From Sediminibacterium roseum (lineage in GTDB: Bacteria; Bacteroidota; Bacteroidia; Chitinophagales; Chitinophagaceae), in assembly GCF_009939005.1 (NCBI RefSeq), contig NZ_JAACJS010000002.1:898646-962645 (forward strand): a stretch of 64,000 bases of DNA, in the 5' to 3' direction. Position numbers and translations under genes: made by a program. The notes under the pieces were generated by a model. That model was not told where the DNA came from. It did no database searches and saw only the letters and a program-made list of their open reading frames with translations. Within the stretch, counting starts at the first letter, position 1; every line of letters begins with the position of its first letter. Shown here in pieces: positions 44,169-53,029 of this stretch.

Positions 44169-45236
44169 ATGAGCAACCACGAAATCACAAGTAGAAAAAG
44201 CTACATCAATAATTTTGACCTGATCCGTTTGTTTGCGGCCATGCAGGTTGCGTTCGCGCATTCAGTATCACACCTGTCGCTCGATTTTCCTCTTGTAGCA
44301 TCCATGCTCAATTATTTCCAGGGTGTTCCTATCTTTTTTGGGATATCGGGATTTTTGATCACCTCATCGTACATCCGCAATCCATCCCTAAAAAAATACG
44401 CACGCAACCGGGCAATTCGGATATTCCCCGCAATGTGGGTCTGCCTTGCAATGACCATCGTATTGCTGCTGGTTTTTCATATCATCGATTTCCACGCACT
44501 CTTCTCGTTTCCCATGATAAGGTGGATAGCGTGTCAGGTAACCTTCCTGCAATTTTATACCCCAGACTTCCTAAGAAGCTGGGGAACAGGTACGCCCAAC
44601 GGCAGTTTATGGACCATCGCTGTTGAGTTACAGTTTTACATACTGCTTCCATTGTTACTGGTTGCGGAAAAAAAACTCAATGTAAAGGCCTGGATAGCGC
44701 TTCTGCTGACTTTAATGCTCATTTCCATCCTTGCAGGCAATCGTTTTGAAACGATGGATCAGGAAAATGTATATACTAAACTGTTCCATGTAACCATCGT
44801 TCCTTATTTTCATTTCTTCTGTCTTGGCATACTTTCAGCGCTGTATTGGGAAAAGATCAAGAAGTTTTTCGAGAACAAAGCCTATCTGTGGTTCGCGGCG
44901 TACGTCCTTTTTTGCGCCTTTTTTGGCGCATGGCTGAAATGGTTCAACCCTAGCTATTATTTAAATTTGTACGGATGGATCGCTAATTTGCTGTTGTGGG
45001 GATGTATCGTTTCAGCAGCTTATACACGTATACATCTTTCGGATAAGTTACTTAAGAGAAACGATATTTCTTACGGAGTGTATATTTACCATATGCTGGT
45101 GGTCAATTCCCTGATAAGCATGAACATTGACAACCTACCGAAGATATTCGTCCTTGCCATCGCCCTGGGAGCCACCGTATTGCTGGCCCTGCTCTCATGG
45201 AAACTAGTGGAGCAGCCGGTATTGAGGAGAAAATAA
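44169..45236 (+). CDS. Acyltransferase family 3 (OafA/YrhL-like) membrane protein
   Basis: 355 residues with about ten membrane segments. The N-terminal FDLIRLFAAMQVAFAHS, where the histidine sits in the first helix, and PIFFGISGFLITSSY match the acyltransferase 3 domain. These enzymes O-acetylate sugars on the lipid-linked or finished glycan. No fused SGNH domain. It is preceded by a 40-base gap and followed by a 44-base gap with no clear terminator. Confidence 0.88.
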   Translation: MSNHEITSRKSYINNFDLIRLFAAMQVAFAHSVSHLSLDFPLVASMLNYFQGVPIFFGISGFLITSSYIRNPSLKKYARNRAIRIFPAMWVCLAMTIVLLLVFHIIDFHALFSFPMIRWIACQVTFLQFYTPDFLRSWGTGTPNGSLWTIAVELQFYILLPLLLVAEKKLNVKAWIALLLTLMLISILAGNRFETMDQENVYTKLFHVTIVPYFHFFCLGILSALYWEKIKKFFENKAYLWFAAYVLFCAFFGAWLKWFNPSYYLNLYGWIANLLLWGCIVSAAYTRIHLSDKLLKRNDISYGVYIYHMLVVNSLISMNIDNLPKIFVLAIALGATVLLALLSWKLVEQPVLRRK

Positions 45237-45280
45237 TAGCGGGCCCGACCTACTGAAAACTACAACATAAAATTTAACCG

Positions 45281-46480
45281 ATGAACACTGACAGGTTTAT
45301 ACAACAGTATCTGGGACGAAAAGAGAGCATGTTCGCTGCGGATCTCCGCAATCAGCACGAGGTACTTTCCAGCAACATCAAGGGGAAAAAGATAATGGTG
45401 ATCGGCGGTGCGGGCACCATCGGCTCTTCCTTTATCAAAGCTGCGCTCGTATTCGAACCAGCGATGGTGGTTGTGATCGATAGCAATGAAAATGGACTGA
45501 CCGAACTGGTGCGCGATCTGCGCAGCACCGCCGGCCAGTTCGTACCCGCGGATTTTTATACCTACCCGCTCTCGTTCGACCAACTTGCCTTTACGAAATT
45601 ATTCCGTTTTTATGGCCCCTTCGATATTGTTGCCAATTTCGCCGCACACAAACACGTGCGAAGTGAAAAGGATGTGTTTTCAATAGAGGCGCTGCTGGAA
45701 AACAATGTGATGAAAGCCAAGGGTCTTCTCGACCTGCTATTGGAAAACCCACCCGCGCATTTTTTCTGTGTGTCTACCGACAAGGCAGCCAACCCGGTCA
45801 ACATCATGGGTGCGAGCAAAAAAATGATGGAGGAGCTGATCCTTTCTTATTCGGATGCCTTCAAAACATCCACCGCGCGTTTTGCCAATGTTGCGTTCTC
45901 AAACGGGAGCCTACTGGACGGATTTTTAAAACGGATCGAGAAAGAACAACCGCTTTCCTGCCCGCAGGATGTAACCCGGTTTTTTGTGTCGCCGCAGGAG
46001 TCGGGCCAGATTTGCCTGATGGCATGCATTCTTGGAAAAAGCGGCGAAATATTTTTCCCAAAACTGGATATGGAAAAGGACCTGGTCAATTTTGCCGACA
46101 TACTTCCTCCCCTGCTGAAACAACTGGGGTATACACTGCACACCTGTGCAACCGAAGAAGAAGCGCGCTTTTCAACCTCATTGATCGCAGAAGGAAAATA
46201 TCCCGTTTATTTTTTTAAAACAGATACATCGGGAGAAAAACTATACGAAGAGTTTTATACAGAAGCAGAGGTGTACGACCTTAACAGGTTCCATGCATTG
46301 GGAGTGATCGATAAAAAAACGTTTCACGACAGAATCAGTTTCGCCTCGGTTATCACTGAATTGAAGGAATTACTGGCGAGACCGGATACACAGAAAACTC
46401 ATATTGTAGCCTGGCTGAAAAAATACATACCCGAATTCGATCATATCGAAACGGGACTTGGCCTCGACAAGAAAATGTAA
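45281..46480 (+). CDS. CapD/FlaA1-like SDR, polysaccharide biosynthesis protein
   Basis: 399-residue extended SDR. The NAD motif GGAGTIGSS is at 42-50, STDKAA at 165-170, and the catalytic region reads NIMGASKK with Met176 in place of the usual Tyr and Lys180 kept; Met at this place is known in the large UDP-GlcNAc 4,6-dehydratases of the WbpM/PglF type. The C-terminal 120 residues are a family-specific extension; no N-terminal membrane domain. It is a candidate 4,6-dehydratase or 5-epimerase on UDP-GlcNAc and could supply a bacillosamine or related precursor. The 44 bases before it have no promoter-like box. Confidence 0.75.
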   Translation: MNTDRFIQQYLGRKESMFAADLRNQHEVLSSNIKGKKIMVIGGAGTIGSSFIKAALVFEPAMVVVIDSNENGLTELVRDLRSTAGQFVPADFYTYPLSFDQLAFTKLFRFYGPFDIVANFAAHKHVRSEKDVFSIEALLENNVMKAKGLLDLLLENPPAHFFCVSTDKAANPVNIMGASKKMMEELILSYSDAFKTSTARFANVAFSNGSLLDGFLKRIEKEQPLSCPQDVTRFFVSPQESGQICLMACILGKSGEIFFPKLDMEKDLVNFADILPPLLKQLGYTLHTCATEEEARFSTSLIAEGKYPVYFFKTDTSGEKLYEEFYTEAEVYDLNRFHALGVIDKKTFHDRISFASVITELKELLARPDTQKTHIVAWLKKYIPEFDHIETGLGLDKKM

Positions 46481-46524
46481 AGGCTTCAACAACAACATCT
46501 ATTGACAATTAAACAAAAGACTGC

Positions 46525-47703
46525 TTGAGAAGGATACTTTATTTTACGTTTTATTTTGAACCTGATCTTTGTGCAGGATCGTTTCGTAACACGCCGCTTG
46601 TTTATGAACTGGCCAAACAGTTGAATGAGGATGATGAGATCACAGTAATCACTACCTATCCCAATCGTTACAACACGTTTAAAGTATCGGCACCTTTGTT
46701 CGAAAAAAAAGCAAACATCACCATTCACCGCATTACGATACCTGAACACAAAAGCGGTTTTACTGATCAGATCTTTTCTTTCAGGACATTTTACCGTGAG
46801 GCGAAGAAGATCGCGAAAAAAGAGCATTACGACCTGGTGTATGCCTCGTCGAGCCGCCTTTTTAGTGCGTTCTTGGGATACAGGATAGCCAGGTCGCGGA
46901 AACTTCCCCTTTACCTTGATATCAGGGATATTTTTATTGATACTATGGATGATGTGCTCGGCAACCGGCTTCTCAAATTTTTTATAATGCCCGAACTTCG
47001 CTGGATCGAGCGAAAGGTGTTTTCCTATGCAACACACATTAACCTCGTATCCGCAGGTTTCATCTCTTATTTCAATAAATACAAAAAGCCCGCTTATTCA
47101 GTGTTCTCAAACGGGGTGGATGATGAATTCGCATCACTGCCGTCAAGCCCTCCATCGGATCGTGTGATAAAAAAGATCCTGTATGCGGGGAACATTGGGG
47201 AAGGACAGGGATTGCACATCATCATTCCCCAGGCGGCGCGCCAACTGGAAGGGAAATATGAATTTGTAGTGGTGGGCGATGGCGGTACGAAAAATAAATT
47301 GGTGGAGGAACTGGAGCGGCTGCAGGTAAAAAATGTACGGCTCTTCGCCCCCGTGAGACGAAAGGAGTTGATGGAGATGTATCTCGACAGCGATTTTCTT
47401 TTCATCCACCTTAATAACTACGAAGCATTTAAAAAGGTACTGCCGTCAAAAGTATTTGAAATGGCCGCTTATGATAAGCCTGTGATCGCCGGTGTTGGCG
47501 GTTATGCGGGCGAATTTGTAAAAGAGCACGTAGCCAATTCAATCGTGTTTGAACCAGGCGATTGTGCTTCACTGGTTGAGCAGCTTTCGCATTATACGTA
47601 CCGGCATGAAAAACGCGATGATTTCATTGCACGGTTCCGGAGATCCAGGTTGATCCGCGAAATGGCCGCGTCGATTGCCAGCTATCTGCCTCCCAGGAGT
47701 TAA
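46525..47703 (+). CDS. Glycosyltransferase family 4 (WbuB-like)
   Basis: 392 residues. The N-terminal FYFEPDLCAGSFRN matches WbuB-type GT4 enzymes that act early on UndPP-linked sugars. The donor domain starts near residue 210 (LYAGNIGEGQGLH) and ends with KVFEMAAYDKPVIAG. The only start before the conserved N-terminus is a TTG at 46525; no Shine-Dalgarno is seen. A typical partner of WecB and CapD-like proteins in FucNAc-type loci. Confidence 0.82.
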   Translation: MRRILYFTFYFEPDLCAGSFRNTPLVYELAKQLNEDDEITVITTYPNRYNTFKVSAPLFEKKANITIHRITIPEHKSGFTDQIFSFRTFYREAKKIAKKEHYDLVYASSSRLFSAFLGYRIARSRKLPLYLDIRDIFIDTMDDVLGNRLLKFFIMPELRWIERKVFSYATHINLVSAGFISYFNKYKKPAYSVFSNGVDDEFASLPSSPPSDRVIKKILYAGNIGEGQGLHIIIPQAARQLEGKYEFVVVGDGGTKNKLVEELERLQVKNVRLFAPVRRKELMEMYLDSDFLFIHLNNYEAFKKVLPSKVFEMAAYDKPVIAGVGGYAGEFVKEHVANSIVFEPGDCASLVEQLSHYTYRHEKRDDFIARFRRSRLIREMAASIASYLPPRS

Positions 47704-47763
47704 CGATTCATTGAGATACGTTATCTTATGGTAAGTTAATGACTAGCAATGGCTTTTGTGTAA

Positions 47764-47771
47764 TATATTTG
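47764..47771 (+). promoter_or_regulatory. Putative Bacteroidota -7 promoter box
   Basis: TATATTTG fits the TAnnTTTG consensus of the Bacteroidota primary sigma factor and lies in the 124-base gap before the gene at 47828. No good TTTG-like -33 box is at the expected distance. It would give the last gene of the array its own transcript. Confidence 0.35.
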
Positions 47772-47788
47772 GTGAAAATGGTTTGAGG

Positions 47789-47803
47789 ACCGCTCAGCGG
47801 ATC
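47789..47803. other. Inverted repeat in the leader of the 47828 gene
   Basis: ccgctcagcgg (47790-47800) is a perfect 5-1-5 palindrome and extends with one bulge to ggaccgct/agcggatcc. It is followed by ttt, then an A-rich stretch, so it is not a convincing terminator. It could be a leader hairpin. Confidence 0.3.
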
Positions 47804-47827
47804 CTTTCATAAAAAAATGTCGAGCAT

Positions 47828-49108
47828 ATGCAACCTTCCATCCTGATTGGACTGAATGAGATCAATTTTGCTTTCATTGAAAAATACATAGCGAAGGGTG
47901 AATTACCCACCTTTAAAAAAATATTTGAGGAGTACGGTTATGCGCGTACAACCTCAGAATCACGGTATGAGCTGCTCGAACCCTGGATCCAGTGGGTAAG
48001 CATCCATACAGGTAAAGCTTATGATGAACACGGGGTATTCAGGCTTGGAGACATAGTAGACCGCCCCGATCTGAAACAACTGTGGGAAATAGCCGAGGAA
48101 AAAGGGTTGCGTGTAGGCGCCGTTTCACCATTCAATGCACGTAACAGTTTAAAAAAACCTTGCTTTTTTGTTCCCGATCCATGGACGGTTACAGATGCCT
48201 CTGGAACCAAATTGGTCAGGGAGTTGTCGGCAGCAGTTTCAAAAGCGGTCAACAACAACGCGAATAACAAACTCGACAAAAAGGCGGCCATCGTGCTGTT
48301 GAAAGGATTTCTGTCTTTTGTTCCGGTAAAGCGTTATCCCGCGTACCTCAAACTAATGCTCAACATACGCAGGAAAGCCACCAGAGCCGCGATTCTCGAT
48401 AACATCCTTTCAGATGTATTCATCGCTTTATGGAAAAAGTATAAACCTGATTTCTCATCGCTGTTCCTTAACTCCGGTGCGCACGAACAACATCATTACA
48501 TGTTCAATTCAGGCGTATACGAGGGCCAGTTGAAAAATCCTGACTGGTATATAAAAAGCGATGAAGACCCGGTGCTGGATATCCTGAAAGAATACGATGC
48601 GGTCATGGCAAAAATGCTCAAGCTGAACTGCAGGTTGTTCGTTGCCACGGGGCTCCACCAAAATCCGCATTTGCACGATACCTATTACTGGAGACTCAAC
48701 GACCACAAAGCATTCCTGGATTTACTGCAGATCCCGTATGCCGAGATCAATCCACGAATGTCGCGCGACTTCCTTATCGTTTGTAAGAACAATAAATCAG
48801 CTCTTGAAACGCAAGAAAAGCTGCAGAAAGTAACCTTGAATGGAATACCGGTATTTACGATCGATAACAGGGAAAGTTCGCTCTTCGTTGAACTTACCTA
48901 CGACCGGAATGTTTCGAAAAATGATATGATACAACTGGATGGAAAAGACACGAATGTTGACCTGCATGATTACGTGTCGTTTGTTGCCATCAAAAATGGT
49001 GAGCACGACCAGGAAGGGTACTTTATCGATACTGCAAAGAAATACAACCGCGATGACGAGATGAAAGTGACGAAGGTATTTGATGAGATTACCGCCTCTT
49101 TCAACTGA
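47828..49108 (+). CDS. Alkaline-phosphatase-superfamily-like protein of polysaccharide loci
   Basis: 426 residues. The opening ILIGLNEINFAFIEKYI and LPTFKKIF pattern is that of type I phosphodiesterase/sulfatase-fold proteins, and a SGAHEQHHYM block and TGLHQNPHL could hold metal ligands. The usual catalytic Ser/Thr nucleophile is uncertain; TTSESRYELLEPWIQW occupies its place. No signal peptide is seen. Proteins of this form appear as uncharacterised members of polysaccharide loci. Its stop lies in the stem of a terminator-like hairpin. Function unknown; removal or transfer of a phospho-group on the glycan is a possibility. Confidence 0.6.
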   Translation: MQPSILIGLNEINFAFIEKYIAKGELPTFKKIFEEYGYARTTSESRYELLEPWIQWVSIHTGKAYDEHGVFRLGDIVDRPDLKQLWEIAEEKGLRVGAVSPFNARNSLKKPCFFVPDPWTVTDASGTKLVRELSAAVSKAVNNNANNKLDKKAAIVLLKGFLSFVPVKRYPAYLKLMLNIRRKATRAAILDNILSDVFIALWKKYKPDFSSLFLNSGAHEQHHYMFNSGVYEGQLKNPDWYIKSDEDPVLDILKEYDAVMAKMLKLNCRLFVATGLHQNPHLHDTYYWRLNDHKAFLDLLQIPYAEINPRMSRDFLIVCKNNKSALETQEKLQKVTLNGIPVFTIDNRESSLFVELTYDRNVSKNDMIQLDGKDTNVDLHDYVSFVAIKNGEHDQEGYFIDTAKKYNRDDEMKVTKVFDEITASFN

Positions 49109-49137
49109 GTTCGGCCGTGGGGAGATCAGTTGTTTTT
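49102..49137 (+). terminator. Hairpin followed by T5 at the convergent gene ends
   Basis: caactga at 49102-49108 pairs exactly with tcagttg at 49126-49132, with a 17-base loop, followed by ttttt. The left arm contains the stop codon of the plus-strand gene and the right arm contains the stop codon of the minus-strand gene. On the plus strand it resembles a weak intrinsic terminator ending the long array; the other side lacks a T-run. Confidence 0.5.
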
Positions 49138-50238
49138 GCCAAAAGAGGATAGTTTTTCATCGTGGCCGATCTTCTCATCGATGGGAAGTACATTGGCATT
49201 CCTTCGTTCAGACTTCGAGAGGTTCCAGAAGAAAAAGTTCGTAATAACGGAAAAGAGGACCAGGAAACTGATCAATTGGGCGTTGCCGATGTTTTGGAAA
49301 ACAAGTGCTGCCGAAATAAAAATGATATTGGTGAGTACGATGATGCCGGTGGTCTGCATATGTGTAAAGCCCATATTAATAAACCTGTGATGGAGGTGAT
49401 TGCTGTCGGCCACAAAAGGTGAGCGGCCTCTCAGCGCGCGGAACATGAAAACCCTGACTGTATCAACAATAGGAACCAGTAGAATTGCGAAAGCGATAGA
49501 TGGGGCGGCAGGGAAAAAAGAGCCCGGACCTTTGTTCAATTCCACGAAACGTACGCAGAACATAGATAACATAAAGCCCACCAAAAGCGAACCCGTATCG
49601 CCCATAAACGTTTTGGCAGGGGAGATGTTGTAATACAGGAAACCGATCAATGAACCTGCAAACCCGATTGCCAACAGGCATTCGCCCTGGCGCTTCATCA
49701 TAAAAAAGAAAACAGCAAAGGCCAGGGATCCTATCAATCCCAATGAACCCGCAAGTCCGTCAATTCCATCTATAAGATTGATGGCATTGTAAATAAAAAT
49801 ATTTATTAGTATGGTCACGAGAATGCTTAATGGATAGCTGATTTCCGTAACGCCGAACAATCCATGGAAACTCGTAAAACGCAAATCGCCCAGGAAAGCA
49901 AGAATAGCGGCCGCGGCGATCTGGGCAAGGAATTTTTTGGTGGGTCCGAGGCCAACCAGGTCATCTTTTAAGCCGATCGCAAAAATGATGAGGCTTGCTG
50001 CTACGAAACAATTAAAATAGGGCAGATCTCCTAAAGGGATCACGAGCGAGGCCGAAAACATGAACGCGCAGTAAATACCTACGCCACCCAGGTTAGGCGT
50101 TTTATAAATATGTATCTTTCTTTCTTCCGAAGGTTCATCAAATAAATGCTTTTCCCTCGCTATAGAGATAACGGAACGGATACATATCATTGTTCCCAAT
50201 AAGGCCGTCAGAAATAGTATTACAGCAATGATCAGCAT
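49126..50238 (-). CDS. wecA: WecA/MraY-like polyprenyl-phosphate sugar-1-phosphate transferase
   Basis: 370 residues with about ten membrane helices. The motifs DDLVGLGPTKKF, NLIDGIDGLAG, MGDTGSLLVG and HLHHRFINMG are characteristic of the polyprenyl-phosphate N-acetylhexosamine-1-phosphate transferases (WecA/TagO). It starts glycan assembly on undecaprenyl phosphate. I chose the ATG at 50238; a GTG five codons upstream (50253) is also in frame. It is convergent to the long array and divergent from the wza-like gene. Sugar specificity (GlcNAc, GalNAc or a dideoxy sugar) cannot be decided from these motifs. Confidence 0.9.
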   Translation of the reverse strand: MLIIAVILFLTALLGTMICIRSVISIAREKHLFDEPSEERKIHIYKTPNLGGVGIYCAFMFSASLVIPLGDLPYFNCFVAASLIIFAIGLKDDLVGLGPTKKFLAQIAAAAILAFLGDLRFTSFHGLFGVTEISYPLSILVTILINIFIYNAINLIDGIDGLAGSLGLIGSLAFAVFFFMMKRQGECLLAIGFAGSLIGFLYYNISPAKTFMGDTGSLLVGFMLSMFCVRFVELNKGPGSFFPAAPSIAFAILLVPIVDTVRVFMFRALRGRSPFVADSNHLHHRFINMGFTHMQTTGIIVLTNIIFISAALVFQNIGNAQLISFLVLFSVITNFFFWNLSKSERRNANVLPIDEKIGHDEKLSSFGKNN

Positions 50239-50284
50239 ACGGTAAGATTGCACTCTTTTGATTACGTCCTGGTAAGCAACCGTG

Positions 50285-50292
50285 CAAAAGTA
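50285..50292 (-). promoter_or_regulatory. Putative -7 box for the wecA-like gene
   Basis: On the minus strand the sequence reads TACTTTTG, matching TAnnTTTG, 46 bases from the chosen ATG. A -33 TTTG at the usual spacing is not obvious, so the call rests on the -7 box and its position alone. Confidence 0.4.
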
Positions 50293-50491
50293 TTAAAAAT
50301 TAGGCACCGGATGCTAAAGCAGTTAAATTTACTTGCATATTACCCCGCCTGATTTTAAAATCCGGTTAAACATTGCTTTCTTTATTAAAAAGAGCTGTTA
50401 AGTTAATATTGGTCCGATCGTGCTAATCCTGCTAAAAAGAAGTATTAAACGGCCAGCGGGAGATACAGTAACAGAAACCCTTCAACTTCGC

Positions 50492-50499
50492 TATCTTTG
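50492..50499 (+). promoter_or_regulatory. -7 box (TATCTTTG) for the wza-like gene
   Basis: TATCTTTG followed by GCACCC is a common form of Bacteroidota promoter -7 element. It lies only 17 bases before the ATG of the export gene, implying a short leader. The same TTTGCACCCA suffix occurs before the gene at 63350. No clear -33 element. Confidence 0.55.
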
Positions 50500-50516
50500 C
50501 ACCCAAAAATCCGGTA

Positions 50517-52955
50517 ATGAAATGTGCTTTTAAAGGTTTAATGGTGGTTCTATTGGTGGCAATGCAGTTCACGGCCGGTGCCCAATTGCCCGTAAGTGTT
50601 GAAAATCTGACCGACGAGCAGCTGATGCAACTCGTCTCCAAATACCAGCTCAGCGGTCTTTCTGAAGTAGAGCTGGATGCAAAGGCCAGGGAATATGGCA
50701 TACCCTCAGACCAAGTATTGATTCTGAAGAAAAGGCTTGCCGTATTGCAGGGAAGTGGTGGGCTTACGGGCGAAAACACCTCGTTCAACAACAAGACAAA
50801 TTCTTATGTATTGCGCGACAAAGTATTTACAAAAGGCCCATCCCGCAAGGAAGACTCACTGGGTATCCTCAATGTTTTCGGGTCTGAGATCTTCGATAAC
50901 GCAGACCTGAGTTTTGAACCCAACCTAAATATCGCTACACCTGCCAATTACGTGATTGGGGTGAACGACCAGCTGGTGATCGATGTTTACGGGGTTTCTG
51001 ATAATACCTCAAAACTAAAAGTGACCACGGAAGGAGATATCCGTTTCCCAAAATATGGGCCGATCAAAGTAGCGGGACTTACCGTTGACGAAGCGCGGGT
51101 AAAGATCAAAAATGCGCTTACGCGTATATATCCGGGCATTGCAAGCGGGTCGGTACACGTACAGGTCGCGATCGGGCAAACCCGGAGTATCCAGGTAAGT
51201 TTGATTGGAGAAGTAAGGAAACCCGGCAGGTATACATTATCGGCGTTGGCTACCTTAATGACTGCTTTGTATGCTTCGGGCGGGCCAAACGATATAGGCA
51301 CGCTGCGGAATGTAGAACTGGTACGAAACGGCAAATTGATCGTTAGCTTCGACCTGTATGATTTTATCATGAAAGCAGACCTGAGCAAAAACATTTTGTT
51401 GCAGGATGATGATGTGATCAGGATAAAACCTTATGAGACCCGTGTTGCCCTGAGGGGGGCAGTAAAAAAACAGGCACTCTTCGATGTGAAACCGGGTGAA
51501 AGTGCAGCAGACATCCTTGCCTATGCAGGAGGCTTCGCCGACATCGCATTTAAGGAAATGTTACGGGTAACCCGTCTCGGCCAGTCCAGCAAGGAAATCA
51601 TTTCGGTGAAGGGAAACGCCCTTGCCAAATTCATCTTTCAATCGGGTGATACACTTGCTGTAGACAAGCTCTCCAATTTATATGCAAACAGGGTAATTGT
51701 TACCGGTTCGGTGTACCATCCCGGTGCGTATGGCATTGCACAAATACCCAGCCTCCAGGAATTGTTAACGATCGCCCGGCCGCGTGAAGAAGCTTATTAC
51801 GACAGGGCCCTGTTGCGCCGCTATAAACCTGATTATACTTCCTCTATTATCAACTTCAATGTGCGTGATGCATTGAATGGAACATTTACGCTAAAGCTCG
51901 AAAGAGAAGATTCCATTCATATTTATGTGCGTGATGAGCTGCGCGAGAAATATACCGTAACGATAAACGGCGAGGTGAACAACCCGGGCGTTTATGCTTT
52001 TTCGGAAAATATGACCGCACAGGATGTCGTACTGTTAGCGAATGGTTACCGCGAAGGAGCATCATTGCAGAAAATTGAGATATCCCGTCGTTTAAAAACA
52101 GATGGGAGGGACAGCGATACATCCCTTTATTCAGTGATCAAAGAGATCAATCTTGCAAACGCAGGCACTTCAGATCTCGAATTCAAATTGAACCCATTTG
52201 ATGTTATTTCGGTACGGAAATCAAGTACCTATAAAGAACAGATCAACGTAACCGTTGAAGGAGAGGTCCGCTACCCCGGTAAATATACATTGTCTGCAAG
52301 CAATGAACGCATCTCGGATATCATTAAACGGGCCGGCGGATTAAAATCCAATGCATTTACGGATGGTGCGCGGTTGATCAGGAATGTTTATGTAGGCATC
52401 TCACAATCTGATGCTTCGCTGCTCGCTACCAAGGCAAACCTGATTAACAAACAAAGCGGACGCGTAGTCGCGCCAAGCGCTGTCAACGACAGCGTACTCG
52501 TGAATACGCTTTCAGACCAACAGCAGCTGGTGAGTATCCGCCTGACAGAGGCCCTGACGAACCCGGGCTCGAAAGATGACCTGTTCCTTGAAGAAGGCGA
52601 TATACTTAAGATCCCGAAAACGATCCAGACGATACAAACCTTCGGGATGGTGAATGTTCCCAAACAGATCATTTTTCACCCCGGTTTAACGTTCAAGGAT
52701 GCCATATTGGAATCAGGTGGATTTTCTGTAAATGCATCGCGCAGGCACGCTTATGTTGTTTATCCGAATGGTGAAGTAACACCTACGCGTAACTTCCTGT
52801 TCTTTCGCTCCTATCCACGTTTAAAAACAGGCGCTGAAATATATGTGCCGGCAAAATCGGAACGAAAAAAACTAACTACGGGCGAAACAATAGGACTGAT
52901 ATCCGGATTAACCTCAGTTCTGGGACTTGTGGTAATCCTGGTCAACACTAAATAA
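50517..52955 (+). CDS. wza: Wza-like polysaccharide export protein with six SLBB-type repeats
   Basis: 812 residues. A signal peptide (residues 1-22, cleavage after TAGA) lacks a lipobox cysteine. The poly_export domain is at about 140-220 (YVIGVNDQLVIDVYG). SLBB-type repeats begin near residues 232, 310, 393, 484, 577 and 722 (for example LIGEVRKPGRY, NGEVNNPGVY, EGEVRYPGKY). The last 20 residues form a hydrophobic helix (GLISGLTSVLGLVVILV) that may span the outer membrane. It is the probable outer membrane pore. Promoter-like box directly upstream; the wzz-like gene follows after 74 bases. Confidence 0.88.
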   Translation: MKCAFKGLMVVLLVAMQFTAGAQLPVSVENLTDEQLMQLVSKYQLSGLSEVELDAKAREYGIPSDQVLILKKRLAVLQGSGGLTGENTSFNNKTNSYVLRDKVFTKGPSRKEDSLGILNVFGSEIFDNADLSFEPNLNIATPANYVIGVNDQLVIDVYGVSDNTSKLKVTTEGDIRFPKYGPIKVAGLTVDEARVKIKNALTRIYPGIASGSVHVQVAIGQTRSIQVSLIGEVRKPGRYTLSALATLMTALYASGGPNDIGTLRNVELVRNGKLIVSFDLYDFIMKADLSKNILLQDDDVIRIKPYETRVALRGAVKKQALFDVKPGESAADILAYAGGFADIAFKEMLRVTRLGQSSKEIISVKGNALAKFIFQSGDTLAVDKLSNLYANRVIVTGSVYHPGAYGIAQIPSLQELLTIARPREEAYYDRALLRRYKPDYTSSIINFNVRDALNGTFTLKLEREDSIHIYVRDELREKYTVTINGEVNNPGVYAFSENMTAQDVVLLANGYREGASLQKIEISRRLKTDGRDSDTSLYSVIKEINLANAGTSDLEFKLNPFDVISVRKSSTYKEQINVTVEGEVRYPGKYTLSASNERISDIIKRAGGLKSNAFTDGARLIRNVYVGISQSDASLLATKANLINKQSGRVVAPSAVNDSVLVNTLSDQQQLVSIRLTEALTNPGSKDDLFLEEGDILKIPKTIQTIQTFGMVNVPKQIIFHPGLTFKDAILESGGFSVNASRRHAYVVYPNGEVTPTRNFLFFRSYPRLKTGAEIYVPAKSERKKLTTGETIGLISGLTSVLGLVVILVNTK

Positions 52956-53029
52956 CAAACATCATTGTTGCACGAAACCGGTGCGATGATTTTTAGCCCG
53001 GCTGATTCATTCAATAGAAGCAAACCTTT

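Larger units (their letters stand above)
50254..50516. other. Divergent intergenic regulatory region
   Basis: The longest gap of the window. It is AT-rich, with putative -7 boxes facing both ways (minus strand 50285-50292, plus strand 50492-50499). No RNA gene or riboswitch structure was recognised. Several AT stretches such as ttaaatttacttgcatatta could bind regulators, but none is recognisable. Confidence 0.5.

Noticed and set aside
47789..47803. Palindrome as an intrinsic terminator after the GT4 gene
   Set aside because: The stem is short and is followed by only three T residues and then A-rich sequence; kept only as a leader inverted repeat.
52956..53029. Small gcac/gtgc hairpin after the wza-like gene as a terminator
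   Set aside because: The stem is only four or five bases long and the T-run is separated from it; the next gene continues the same function and is probably co-transcribed.
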